Below, piece after piece: positions 7,410-14,238 of a stretch of 14,238 bases of DNA. Every line of letters begins with the position of its first letter. The first letter of the stretch is position 1. The DNA is from CAZDBA01 sp964503615 (GTDB lineage Bacteria; Planctomycetota; Planctomycetia; Pirellulales; Pirellulaceae): positions 1 to 14,238 of the forward strand of contig CAZDBA010000126.1 of the NCBI GenBank assembly GCA_964503615.1, given 5' to 3'. The position numbers were made by a program, and so were the translations under genes. The notes below the pieces were generated by a model. The model was given only the letters and a program-made list of their open reading frames with translations, did no database searches and had not been told where the DNA came from.

Positions 7410-8591
7410 ATGAGTGATATCTCGCAGTCAGACTTTGCAGATCTGGTCGCCCAAAAACTGATCAACGCAGGTGACTCGCGGGAAACCCGCTTCGACGCTG
7501 AAGAGTTTCAAATCGTTTTCCTTGAAGACGATAAGGAATGCGGTGTTTTGAATCTTGGAAATCTGTACGCTGAATTTTCGAGACTGGATGAAGAGCATCG
7601 CGATCAACGAATCTCGGAGATTGCTCGTGCTGCCTTGTCGCATATGAAACCGATCCCGGACGAATTTAGCGATGCCAGCTATGACCTGCGTCCGCGGCTG
7701 TGGGCACGATCAACTTTTGAGAATATGCGGCTGCGGAATTTAATTGACGGCGGGCCTGAGCCGAATTGGCCTATCGAAGCGATCGGTTCGCACCTGATTC
7801 TCTCGCTGGTGTATGATTTGCCAGAATCGGTTCGCAGTGTAAACGGTGATGAACTGGAAGGTTGGGGCGTCAGTTTTTGGGAAGCTCGCGAGGCGGCGAT
7901 CACTAACCTTGCCCAAGAAAATTTTATGGTCGCGTCATTGGGCGAAGCACTTTACGCGTCCAACACTGGCGATTCGTACGATGCGACTCGTTTAATCCTT
8001 TCCGCGCTTACCGACCAGTTTCAAATTGAAGGTGACATGGTGGCGATGGTCCCCAACCGCGATACCCTTTTGATCACAGGCGACCAGTCGGAGTTGGGTA
8101 TCAAGATGATGGTCGAGCTGGCAGCTCGGGAACTGGCGGAAAATCCTCGGCCGCTGGTCGCTGCGCCGTTGATTTTTCGAGACGGCAACTGGGAAGATTG
8201 GAGTGTTCCTGTCGATCATCCCTCGCACGAACAATTTCGAAGGTGTTATCTGGGTTGGCTGCAACATGAGTACGCGGCACAGCAGGAATTGCTACGTGAG
8301 CTAAACGAATCGAAAATGATCGAAGAGTTCGTCGCCACGTTTACCGTTGTTAATAAAGATGAAGCGTATTCAAGCTACTCCGTCTGGGGTAACGGAGTCA
8401 AAACCAGCTTGCCCAAAACGGATGAGGTCGCGTTCATGTCGGAGGTCGGTGGTGGCGTTGAGGCTTTCGCAAAATGGGAGCGAGTCGTCCAGGTGTGTGG
8501 AGATCTGATAGAGGAGCAGGAGCGATATCCAGTTCGGTATTTCGTCAGCCAGTACCCCAGTGAAGAGCAGATCAAGCAGTTGAACGAATAA
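7410..8591 (+). CDS. DUF1444 (YtpQ-like) family protein with C-terminal extension
   Basis: A 393-residue soluble protein with no signal peptide or membrane segment. The central part resembles what I recall of Bacillus YtpQ: a LRPRLWARSTF segment (93-103) where YtpQ has a similar Pro/Arg/Phe patch, an aromatic-rich helix WEAREAAITNLAQ (157-169), DSYDATRLILSAL (188-200) and MVAMVPNRDTLLI (210-222). The molecular function of this family is unknown. About 130 residues after residue 265 have no YtpQ counterpart as far as I recall, and their fold is not recognised. The start is ATG at 7410, with AGGA at 7399-7402 at good spacing; an upstream in-frame ATG at 7368 lies inside hisD and is less likely. 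The gene begins 14 bases after hisD, so it is probably the last gene of the hisF-hisIE-hisD operon. Confidence 0.88.
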   Translation: MSDISQSDFADLVAQKLINAGDSRETRFDAEEFQIVFLEDDKECGVLNLGNLYAEFSRLDEEHRDQRISEIARAALSHMKPIPDEFSDASYDLRPRLWARSTFENMRLRNLIDGGPEPNWPIEAIGSHLILSLVYDLPESVRSVNGDELEGWGVSFWEAREAAITNLAQENFMVASLGEALYASNTGDSYDATRLILSALTDQFQIEGDMVAMVPNRDTLLITGDQSELGIKMMVELAARELAENPRPLVAAPLIFRDGNWEDWSVPVDHPSHEQFRRCYLGWLQHEYAAQQELLRELNESKMIEEFVATFTVVNKDEAYSSYSVWGNGVKTSLPKTDEVAFMSEVGGGVEAFAKWERVVQVCGDLIEEQERYPVRYFVSQYPSEEQIKQLNE

Positions 8592-8640
8592 CGTTTTTTG
8601 CGATCAATTTCCAGATCATGCGCATATACCATGTTGCCGA

Positions 8641-8671
8641 GTGGGGCCAACAGGATTAAATTATGCCCCAT
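8641..8671 (+). other. Hairpin over the start region of the AP2-like gene
   Basis: TGGGGC at 8642-8647 can pair with GCCCCA at 8665-8670, extendable by one G-T pair. The 17-base loop contains AGGA at 8652-8655, and the 3' arm reaches the A of the likely ATG at 8670. It could mask the start codon or be chance; stem stability is modest. Confidence 0.25.
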
Positions 8672-9026
8672 GACCAAGATGACAAATATTACACGCGATG
8701 CGGCAGGATATTCAGTACGAATCGTCCGCGATGGTACGCAATACTCAAAGTACTTTCGTTTCACCGAAGGCGGAATAAAAAAGGCGCTTACAAAGGCCCA
8801 ACGTTGGCGCGATAAAAAAATGAAAGAGCTGGGGCCAAGACAATGGCGTAAGGGCCCGAGAAAAAAAGCGGTCAACAATACTTCTGGAACGGTTGGTGTC
8901 AGTAAAAACCTTTACGGACGATGGGTGGCGACATGGCAGTTCGAGGGCCGCCAGTGTTTCAAAACGTTTAAAACAAAAAAAGAAGCGGTCGCGCACCGCA
9001 AAGAGCAATTGGAATTGAACCAATAG
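8670..9026 (+). CDS. Small basic protein with two AP2-like DNA-binding segments
   Basis: A 118-residue protein rich in Lys and Arg. Two stretches share the pattern of three short beta strands followed by a helix. The first is residues 13-54 (GYSVRIVRDG, then TQYSKYFRF, then KALTKAQRWRDKKMKEL). The second is residues 72-115 (GTVGVSKNLYGRWVATW, then FEGRQCFKTF, then KKEAVAHRKEQLEL). The second closely fits the bacterial AP2/ERF-like DNA-binding domain (GV.....G+W.A....G+...+.F.t..eA). Between them lies a very basic linker. No nuclease or recombinase catalytic domain is attached, so it is either a stand-alone DNA-binding protein or the remnant of one. The start is uncertain: ATG at 8670 is chosen because the first domain follows directly. 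ATG at 8631 and 8679, or TTG at 8598, are alternatives. None has a well-placed ribosome site. Confidence 0.82.
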   Translation: MTKMTNITRDAAGYSVRIVRDGTQYSKYFRFTEGGIKKALTKAQRWRDKKMKELGPRQWRKGPRKKAVNNTSGTVGVSKNLYGRWVATWQFEGRQCFKTFKTKKEAVAHRKEQLELNQ

Positions 9027-9032
9027 CCCTTA

Positions 9033-9719
9033 CTAAAGACACTGCCGTAAAATCATCGCTTGTTTGTTCGTTTCAAAGCGATATTCCGGAGCGTGTTTTT
9101 CGAACCTGGATTGGACAGCTGGAATTCGGACATCCTGTTCGGTATACATTCTGTTAAACGAACGACTACAGAAGTGGCTAGTGAAGTGCTCGAATGAATC
9201 GTAGCTTGTATACCCATGATAGGTGACCAGCTCAACCTCCTGAAAACGAGGGACGGCGATTTTTTGTAGCACACTCTGAGCAGCTGCCCACAACTCTGTC
9301 TCGTCGTGAAATATGTTTACCACTTCGAAAAGCGGAGAAAACACAGGTTCGATTACGATCAAAAATCCCCCAGGGCGTAAGACCCTGAAGACCTCGGCAA
9401 ACGTTTGCGGGAAGATCGACTCGGGAATGTGATGCAACGAGTGCATCATCGTGACACCGTCTACGGAACTGTCCGACACGGGAAGTGCATCCGCTGAGCC
9501 CTCGAAAAATTCCAGCCCCTCGATCAGATCGGCAGCGCGGTTCTTTTCAGCCTGTACCGAATCGGGATCGATACCCAACACGGTTGCCCCATTTTCGACC
9601 AGCAATTTCGAGAACGCCATGGCTCCACAGCCCACGTCGATCACATACTTCCCGTCAAGCGATAGCCGCCGATTGATCACATCGATGCTCTGCGAGACAC
9701 CTTCGTCGGTGTGCATCAT
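9033..9719 (-). CDS. Class I SAM-dependent methyltransferase
   Basis: A 228-residue cytoplasmic protein of the UbiE/Methyltransf_11 type. Motif I is VIDVGCGAMAFSKLL at 26-40. An acidic residue, Asp51 in GIDPDS, should bind the SAM ribose. SADALPVSDSSVDGV (75-89) and HSLHHIPE (93-100) form the following motifs, and FRVLRPGGFLIVIEP (111-125) completes the Rossmann core. The C-terminal third has no recognised substrate motif, so the acceptor is unknown. The start is the first of two adjacent ATG codons at 9719, with AGGA upstream at a spacing of about nine bases. It is tail-to-tail with the AP2-like gene, with only six bases between the stop codons, and divergent from moxR. Nothing in the neighbourhood identifies its pathway. 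Confidence 0.92.
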   Translation of the reverse strand: MMHTDEGVSQSIDVINRRLSLDGKYVIDVGCGAMAFSKLLVENGATVLGIDPDSVQAEKNRAADLIEGLEFFEGSADALPVSDSSVDGVTMMHSLHHIPESIFPQTFAEVFRVLRPGGFLIVIEPVFSPLFEVVNIFHDETELWAAAQSVLQKIAVPRFQEVELVTYHGYTSYDSFEHFTSHFCSRSFNRMYTEQDVRIPAVQSRFEKHAPEYRFETNKQAMILRQCL

Positions 9720-9797
9720 ACTCTGCTTTCCTTTGCATTCTCAAAGTGTGGACCCAAAGTCGCCTTTTGCTCTGGGAGAGTAACGCGTCTTACGTGT

Positions 9798-9837
9798 CTT
9801 TCCGGAAGCGAAAGGTGACTAAGATTGTCATCTTTCG
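9798..9837. promoter_or_regulatory. 29-bp inverted repeat with competing upstream stem, before moxR
   Basis: CGAAAGGTGAC at 9809-9819 pairs with GTCATCTTTCG at 9827-9837 around a seven-base loop. That gives 11 pairs, one of them G-T. As DNA it is a long dyad centred on TGAC-N7-GTCA, fitting an operator. As RNA it is a stable hairpin followed by a T-rich ATTTTATTAT stretch. CTTTC at 9798-9802 can alternatively pair with GAAAG at 9810-9814, excluding the larger stem. TTGTCA at 9825-9830 resembles a -35 box, but no good -10 lies at 17 bases. Which role applies is inference. Confidence 0.4.
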
Positions 9838-9967
9838 ATTTTATTATCGTAAAACTGTAGCCTAATGCTCAACCAAAGCGAACTCAGCGTTGCCGGTTTT
9901 TGCGCCCGCCCATAAAATTCAATCTCGAAACGAGCGAAAAAACGACCAGCAAAAACGTGAGGAAAGA

Positions 9968-10990
9968 GTGTCATCAGGAAAATCTCGTAGTCTCGGCGAT
10001 GTCTTGCAGGAATTCAGCCAACACCGTCAGTTGATGCAGCAGGAGTTGCAGAAGGTGATCGTTGGGCAAGACGAAGTGATCGAACAAGTCTTTGCGGCAA
10101 TTTTCACCGGCGGACACTGCCTGTTGGAAGGTGTGCCTGGATTGGCCAAGACGTTGATGGTTAGCACCATTTCTAACATCCTTGATGTCGGTTTCAATCG
10201 CATTCAATTTACGCCCGACTTGATGCCTTCAGAAATTACGGGCACCAATGTTCTGGAAGAAGACGATGACGGGCGGAGAAACTTTCGCTTTGTCGAAGGC
10301 CCCATTTTTACCAACATTCTTCTGGCCGACGAAATCAACCGAACACCTCCTAAAACGCAAGCCGCATTATTACAGGCGATGCAAGAGCGTGAAGTAACCG
10401 TTGGCCGCGAAACGATGAAGTTGCCACAACCGTTTTTTACCATTGCGACGCAAAACCCGATCGAGCAAGAGGGAACTTATCCGCTGCCCGAAGCCCAGCT
10501 TGACCGTTTCATGTTTAACATCAAAGTCGGCTATCCGACGGCGGAAGAGGAAGTTCAAATCCTCAGCCGAACCAGCAAAGGTGAGAAACCGACAGTTCGC
10601 AAGATCCTTTCAGCCAAGGCGATTTCAAATTTGCAAAAGTTGGTCAAGTCGGTGGCTGCGTCCGATTACCTGATCGAATACGTTTCCCGCTTGGTTCGTT
10701 CGACTCGCCCCAACGATCCCGAGTCTCCCGATTTTGTCAAAGAGCTTGTCGACTGGGGAGCCGGTCCTCGTGCGGGAATGTTTTTGATCGCAGGCGGAAA
10801 AGCGATCGCGGCGATGGAAGGCCGGTTCTCGATTGCGATCGAAGACGTTCGGAAAATCGCTATCCCGGTCTTACGACATCGCGTCAGTACAAACTTTCAA
10901 GCTCAAGCGGAAGGGATGACGGTAGAAGGTGTTATCGAACGATTGCTGGCCGAGATCCCTGAGCCCGACATCGATAAGTACTCCAAATAG
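9968..10990 (+). CDS. MoxR-family AAA+ ATPase
   Basis: A 340-residue ATPase of the MoxR group, thought to act as a chaperone or remodeller for von Willebrand-domain partners. From the GTG start, Walker A is GVPGLAKT at 55-62, Walker B is NILLADEIN at 116-124 with Asp121-Glu122, sensor 1 lies in ATQNP near 160-164, and AQLDRFMF follows. The conserved KVIVGQDEVIEQV precedes Walker A, as in other MoxR proteins. GTG at 9968 is preferred because GAGGA sits just upstream at 9959-9963 and the length becomes typical. TTG at 9890 would add 26 mostly charged residues without a clear ribosome site. The gene is followed by a DUF58 gene and a BatA-like gene on the same strand, the classical MoxR module order. 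Confidence 0.95.
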   Translation: MSSGKSRSLGDVLQEFSQHRQLMQQELQKVIVGQDEVIEQVFAAIFTGGHCLLEGVPGLAKTLMVSTISNILDVGFNRIQFTPDLMPSEITGTNVLEEDDDGRRNFRFVEGPIFTNILLADEINRTPPKTQAALLQAMQEREVTVGRETMKLPQPFFTIATQNPIEQEGTYPLPEAQLDRFMFNIKVGYPTAEEEVQILSRTSKGEKPTVRKILSAKAISNLQKLVKSVAASDYLIEYVSRLVRSTRPNDPESPDFVKELVDWGAGPRAGMFLIAGGKAIAAMEGRFSIAIEDVRKIAIPVLRHRVSTNFQAQAEGMTVEGVIERLLAEIPEPDIDKYSK

Positions 10991-11046
10991 GCACGCCCCA
11001 TTTGCAACATCTGAAGAACATAGAACCCAGCTGAAACCGCCCTGAA

Positions 11047-11940
11047 ATGTCTGTCGAAAAGTATCTCAAGCCGTCCGTGATCAACCAGATCAAGCGGCTG
11101 GATATGCGCGCTCAGTTCGTCGTCAAAGGGTTTTTACAAGGACTGCACGCCAGTCCCTACCACGGTTTCAGTGTCGAATTCAGCGAGCATCGCAAGTACA
11201 CGCACGGCGATGACCCAAAAGATATCGATTGGCAGGTCTACGCGAAGACGGACAAGTACTACATCAAAAAATTCGAAGCCGAAACGAATATCACCGGCTA
11301 TCTGGTAATGGACCTGAGCGAATCGATGAACTACACGCTGAGCCAGGAGCTCAATAAGTTCGACTACGCGATTTGCCTGGCCGCCTCGCTTGCGTACCTG
11401 ATGATTTCACAGCAGGATCCCGTGGGTTTGATCACTTTCAATGAGAAAATCCGCAGTAGTCTCGCGCCAAAATCAAAACGGACTCAGCTTGGTAACATCC
11501 TGTCGTTACTTTCGAATCTACGCCCTGAAGGGGAAACCGATTTCGAGAACAGTATATATCAACTGGCGGCGATGTTAAAAAATCGCAGTCTGGTAATGAT
11601 CTTTTCCGATCTGTTAGTGGACGAAGAAAAATCGCTGAACGCACTCTATCGGTTGCGGCATGGCGGACATGACGTGATCCTGTTTCATATTTTAGACGAA
11701 GCCGAAGTCTCGTTTCCGTTCAGCGGCCCCTGCATTTTGACCGACCCCGAGTCAGGTGATCAGGAGACCGTGGACGGCGAGGGCTTTCGCTCAGATTACC
11801 AACAGGCGATTCAGGAATTTCGAGACGGGCTGATGTCTTCGTGTCGTAAAAACGGAATCGACTATGTGCCTCTGGACACCAGCATGCAGTTTGACCGGGC
11901 TTTGGTCGAGTACCTCGTAAGCCGGCGTGCGAGGTTCTAA
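11047..11940 (+). CDS. DUF58 family protein with von Willebrand A-like fold
   Basis: A 297-residue soluble protein, the usual partner of MoxR ATPases. The DUF58 signature SEHRKYTHGDDPKDID is at 46-61, followed by WQVYAKTDKYYIKKFEAE. A von Willebrand A-like domain begins near residue 83, with the MIDAS-type sequence Asp89-Leu-Ser91-Glu-Ser93 (MDLSESM) intact, so metal binding is plausible. LVMIFSDLL at about 178-186 would be a later core strand. No membrane segment is seen. The gene starts 56 bases after moxR with no clear Shine-Dalgarno site before the ATG. It ends four bases before the BatA-like gene, so it is almost certainly co-transcribed with that gene and probably with moxR. The exact cellular role of the module is not known from sequence. 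Confidence 0.95.
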   Translation: MSVEKYLKPSVINQIKRLDMRAQFVVKGFLQGLHASPYHGFSVEFSEHRKYTHGDDPKDIDWQVYAKTDKYYIKKFEAETNITGYLVMDLSESMNYTLSQELNKFDYAICLAASLAYLMISQQDPVGLITFNEKIRSSLAPKSKRTQLGNILSLLSNLRPEGETDFENSIYQLAAMLKNRSLVMIFSDLLVDEEKSLNALYRLRHGGHDVILFHILDEAEVSFPFSGPCILTDPESGDQETVDGEGFRSDYQQAIQEFRDGLMSSCRKNGIDYVPLDTSMQFDRALVEYLVSRRARF

Positions 11941-11944
11941 GTCG

Positions 11945-14238
11945 ATGACATTATTGAACGGGTTGATTTTGGGCTTGGGCGGGATCCTATTGGCGATTCC
12001 GATCATTTTGCATTTCTTGATGCAGCCCAAGCCGAAACTGATGACGTTTCCTGCTCTCAAATTCATCCAGAAAAAACAGATCAAGAACCGTCGCCAGATG
12101 CGAGTCCGGCATATCGTTCTGTTGCTATTGCGATGCCTGTTGATCCTTGCGATCGCGGCTGCTTTAGCCGGTCCGACCGTCGCTGCGGGTAGTTTTGGAA
12201 ACTGGATGACATTGGGCTCGATCGGCTTTGCGGCCCTGGTCGTGGGCGGAGGCCTACTGGCCAGTTGGTTTCGACCGGGCAAGGCACCGTTGCTGCGCGG
12301 AATCTTGAGCGCTTTGCTGATAGGCATTTTGGCGTTCGGCGGTTGGGCGGTCTATCGGTTATGGAAAACCGATTCGGCACCGGTAATTGGGAACGATAAA
12401 GCTCCCGTTGCTGCAGTCGTGGTCTTAGACACGTCGCCGCGAATGTTGTATCAGCATGAGAATGTTACCTCTTTGGAACGGGCAAAGGAGATGGCGACTT
12501 GGTTGATCGGTCAGTTCCCTGTGGATAGCGAAGTCTCAATCCTGTTGACCGATGGCGAATCGCCCTATTTCTCGGTCGACGTCTCATCGGCGAAAAAGCG
12601 GCTTGAAACAAGCAAAGTTTCCTACACGCCATCCACAGTTCCGGAAACTTTGGTCGAGGGTTTAGGCCTCCTGAAATCGTCCGAATTGGAACGCAAAGAG
12701 CTGTATGTGCTTTCCGATCTGACGTTACGCAGCTGGTCCAATGCCGACTCCAGAAAGATCAAGAAACAGTTGGACGAGAAAGCACCTTCGATCTATGTGA
12801 TCGATACAGGATCAGAGTCCCCTGTTAACTTTTCCATCAATGCGATTCGAATCGAATCTACAACGCTTGCCCAAAACGAGCCCTTGCAAATCGAAGTTGA
12901 TCTGCTGCGTCGCGGGCCGGCGGGTGAGCGAACGGTCAAGATACGTTTGGAAAACAAGGACGAGAATTTGCCTGTCTTTCAACAAGGCCGAGTCGTCGTG
13001 CCCGAAGGAGGGTGGGAAAACAGCCAGATTGCATCTGTAGAAGCGAATGGCGGAAAGACGCTTGAGTTTCGAACCAGCCAGAAACTTTCTCCTGGCACGC
13101 ATCATGGCGTCGTCGAAATTGTTGGAGGAGATGGACTGGAGATCGACAATCAAAAATTCTTTACCATCGAAATCAGTGATCCGTGGAAGGTTCTGATCGT
13201 TCATGCCAACAATGTGCGAGCTGGTCAACTACAATCGCTGATCGAGGACGCCATGATCGAGAGCGAAATGGTCGTGGAAGCCGAATTCAGTTCGGTCGAT
13301 CTTTCAAAGTACGATGCGGTGTATTGGTTGAATCCAACTCCGCAATCAGATACGACCTGGATAACTTTGACACGCTTTGTTGAGGACGGCGGTGGGCTTG
13401 GTATTTTTCTCGGTCACAATGCTCAGGATGGGCCGTCAGCGGATCGTTCTTTTACCACCGAGGCGGCTTCAGTTTTATTGACGGGCAAGCTAACGTTTCC
13501 GTTCTCGGCCCCAGATTCCAATCGTGCTGATATTCCAAGCGGCTTTTTCCTCAGCCCACAAGCGATGGAGCATCCGATTCTGGAGGGGTTTCGCAGTTTT
13601 GAGTCGAACATCAATTGGGCTCGTCACCGAATTCAGTTGCATTGGGGAATTGAGCCCGATCAATCTGATTACCCAACCCAGACGGTAATTCGATTCAACA
13701 ATCGTGAAAGTGCGTTGATCGAACGGCAAATTGGTTCTGGACGCGTGATCGTGTTCACAACGCCCTTTCCCGAGTCCGCTCAACCGGAAGAGGATCGTAC
13801 CAGTTGGAACAAGTTGTTGGTGGGAGAGATTTTTCCAGTTTGGTTTTTATTACGTCAAATGACTTTGCATTTGGTGGGTACAAACGCTGACACGTTGAAC
13901 CTTGGAATCGGGGATACGGCCAAGCTGAAAAATGATGACCGTGTTTTCCCCGACCAGTATTTTTTGTTCACCCCGGATAGCGAAAAGTCTCCATCGAATG
14001 TGAAAGTTTCTGAGAGCTCGTTGCGGTACAAGTTCACCAACCTACCAGGCCACTACCGTTTCAAAGGCACGACGTTGTTGGGAACTTTCTTGCGAGGTTT
14101 CAGTGTTAACCTGTCTCCATCGGAAACCGATCTCAGCCGAATCGACGACAGCCAGCTGCAAGAGATTCTGGGCGAGGGGAATTTTCAATTAGCCCGCGAG
14201 AAAGAAGAGATTGAACGCAAGCAAGGCAAGATGCGCGA
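11945..14238 (+). CDS. BatA-like membrane protein with von Willebrand-like domain (3' end cut by the window edge)
   Basis: This frame is open from ATG at 11945 to the right edge, 764 complete codons. GAGG at 11931-11934 lies ten bases upstream. Residues 1-79 match the N-terminal domain of BatA (aerotolerance regulator type): a membrane helix at about 5-25, a basic loop with PALKFIQKKQIKNRRQ, and a second helix at about 57-76 ending in LAGP. Two more hydrophobic segments follow at about 88-107 and 117-137. A von Willebrand-like region then starts at VVVLDTSPRM (158-167), where the MIDAS DxSxS has Arg in place of the last Ser. Further on, VLIVHANN, YDAVYWLN and FVEDGGGLGIFLG suggest a glutamine-amidotransferase-like fold without catalytic residues that I can identify. 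The C-terminal part seen here is charged and helical. It is the third gene of the MoxR module. Confidence 0.9.
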   Translation, partial: MTLLNGLILGLGGILLAIPIILHFLMQPKPKLMTFPALKFIQKKQIKNRRQMRVRHIVLLLLRCLLILAIAAALAGPTVAAGSFGNWMTLGSIGFAALVVGGGLLASWFRPGKAPLLRGILSALLIGILAFGGWAVYRLWKTDSAPVIGNDKAPVAAVVVLDTSPRMLYQHENVTSLERAKEMATWLIGQFPVDSEVSILLTDGESPYFSVDVSSAKKRLETSKVSYTPSTVPETLVEGLGLLKSSELERKELYVLSDLTLRSWSNADSRKIKKQLDEKAPSIYVIDTGSESPVNFSINAIRIESTTLAQNEPLQIEVDLLRRGPAGERTVKIRLENKDENLPVFQQGRVVVPEGGWENSQIASVEANGGKTLEFRTSQKLSPGTHHGVVEIVGGDGLEIDNQKFFTIEISDPWKVLIVHANNVRAGQLQSLIEDAMIESEMVVEAEFSSVDLSKYDAVYWLNPTPQSDTTWITLTRFVEDGGGLGIFLGHNAQDGPSADRSFTTEAASVLLTGKLTFPFSAPDSNRADIPSGFFLSPQAMEHPILEGFRSFESNINWARHRIQLHWGIEPDQSDYPTQTVIRFNNRESALIERQIGSGRVIVFTTPFPESAQPEEDRTSWNKLLVGEIFPVWFLLRQMTLHLVGTNADTLNLGIGDTAKLKNDDRVFPDQYFLFTPDSEKSPSNVKVSESSLRYKFTNLPGHYRFKGTTLLGTFLRGFSVNLSPSETDLSRIDDSQLQEILGEGNFQLAREKEEIERKQGKMR

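Noticed and set aside
4311..8591. A complete histidine operon
   Set aside because: Only hisF, hisIE and hisD are present. hisG, hisA, hisH, hisB and hisC are not found on either strand in the window.
8670..9719. Mobile element or genomic island around the AP2-like gene
   Set aside because: No transposase, integrase, terminal inverted repeats, target duplication or tRNA was seen near it. The flanking genes are intact.
9809..9850. Intrinsic terminator on the plus strand
   Set aside because: The stem is followed by an interrupted T-rich stretch, not a clean T-run. No plus-strand gene ends just upstream, since 9033-9719 is occupied by a minus-strand gene. An operator or leader element is the better reading.
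9746..9865. 39-codon GTG-initiated open frame in the intergenic region, overlapping the inverted repeat, considered as a leader peptide
   Set aside because: It has no good ribosome site and no run of regulatory codons such as repeated His. A frame this short is expected by chance.
9890..9967. N-terminal extension of the MoxR protein from a TTG start
   Set aside because: It would add 26 low-complexity charged residues not needed by the family, and there is no ribosome site before the TTG. GTG at 9968 has GAGGA upstream.

Overview
The window looks like chromosomal DNA from a member of the Planctomycetota, probably a marine Pirellulaceae relative. This is inferred from content: a secreted formylglycine-type sulfatase beside a sulfotransferase-like gene, weak or absent Shine-Dalgarno sites at several starts, an isolated AP2-like DNA-binding protein, and a MoxR / DUF58 / BatA-type membrane protein cluster of the kind common in that phylum. 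No rRNA, tRNA, CRISPR array, insertion sequence or phage module is visible. Every gene looks intact apart from the two cut by the window edges.

Layout. Positions 1-2338, minus strand: an arylsulfatase-like gene, then a sulfotransferase-like gene that runs off the left edge. Positions 2339-2562: a divergent intergenic region with clustered short repeats. Positions 2563-4230: glutamine-hydrolysing asparagine synthetase (asnB). Positions 4311-8591: a tight plus-strand run of hisF, hisIE, hisD and a DUF1444-family gene. Positions 8670-9026: a small basic protein with two AP2-like segments. Positions 9033-9719, minus strand: a SAM-dependent methyltransferase, tail-to-tail with the small gene. Positions 9720-9967: a divergent intergenic region holding a strong inverted repeat. 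Positions 9968-14238: a MoxR AAA+ ATPase, a DUF58 protein, and a BatA-like multi-pass membrane protein cut by the right edge.

How the genes work together. hisF supplies the cyclase half of imidazole-glycerol-phosphate synthase. hisIE carries the second and third steps of histidine biosynthesis and hisD the last two. hisG, hisA, hisH, hisB and hisC are not in the window, so this is a partial his cluster. The MoxR-DUF58-BatA set probably forms a membrane-associated ATPase/von Willebrand-type module, but its substrate cannot be read from sequence.

The most notable feature is the HisIE protein. It has a roughly 150-residue N-terminal extension, and its HisI and HisE motifs resemble, from memory, the first two-thirds of the fungal trifunctional HIS4 protein. 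hisD follows five bases later, in the same domain order as HIS4. Other points of interest are the DUF1444 gene attached to the his operon, the AP2-like protein, a 29-bp dyad with a competing stem upstream of moxR, and the extra membrane segments and degenerate MIDAS of the BatA-like protein.
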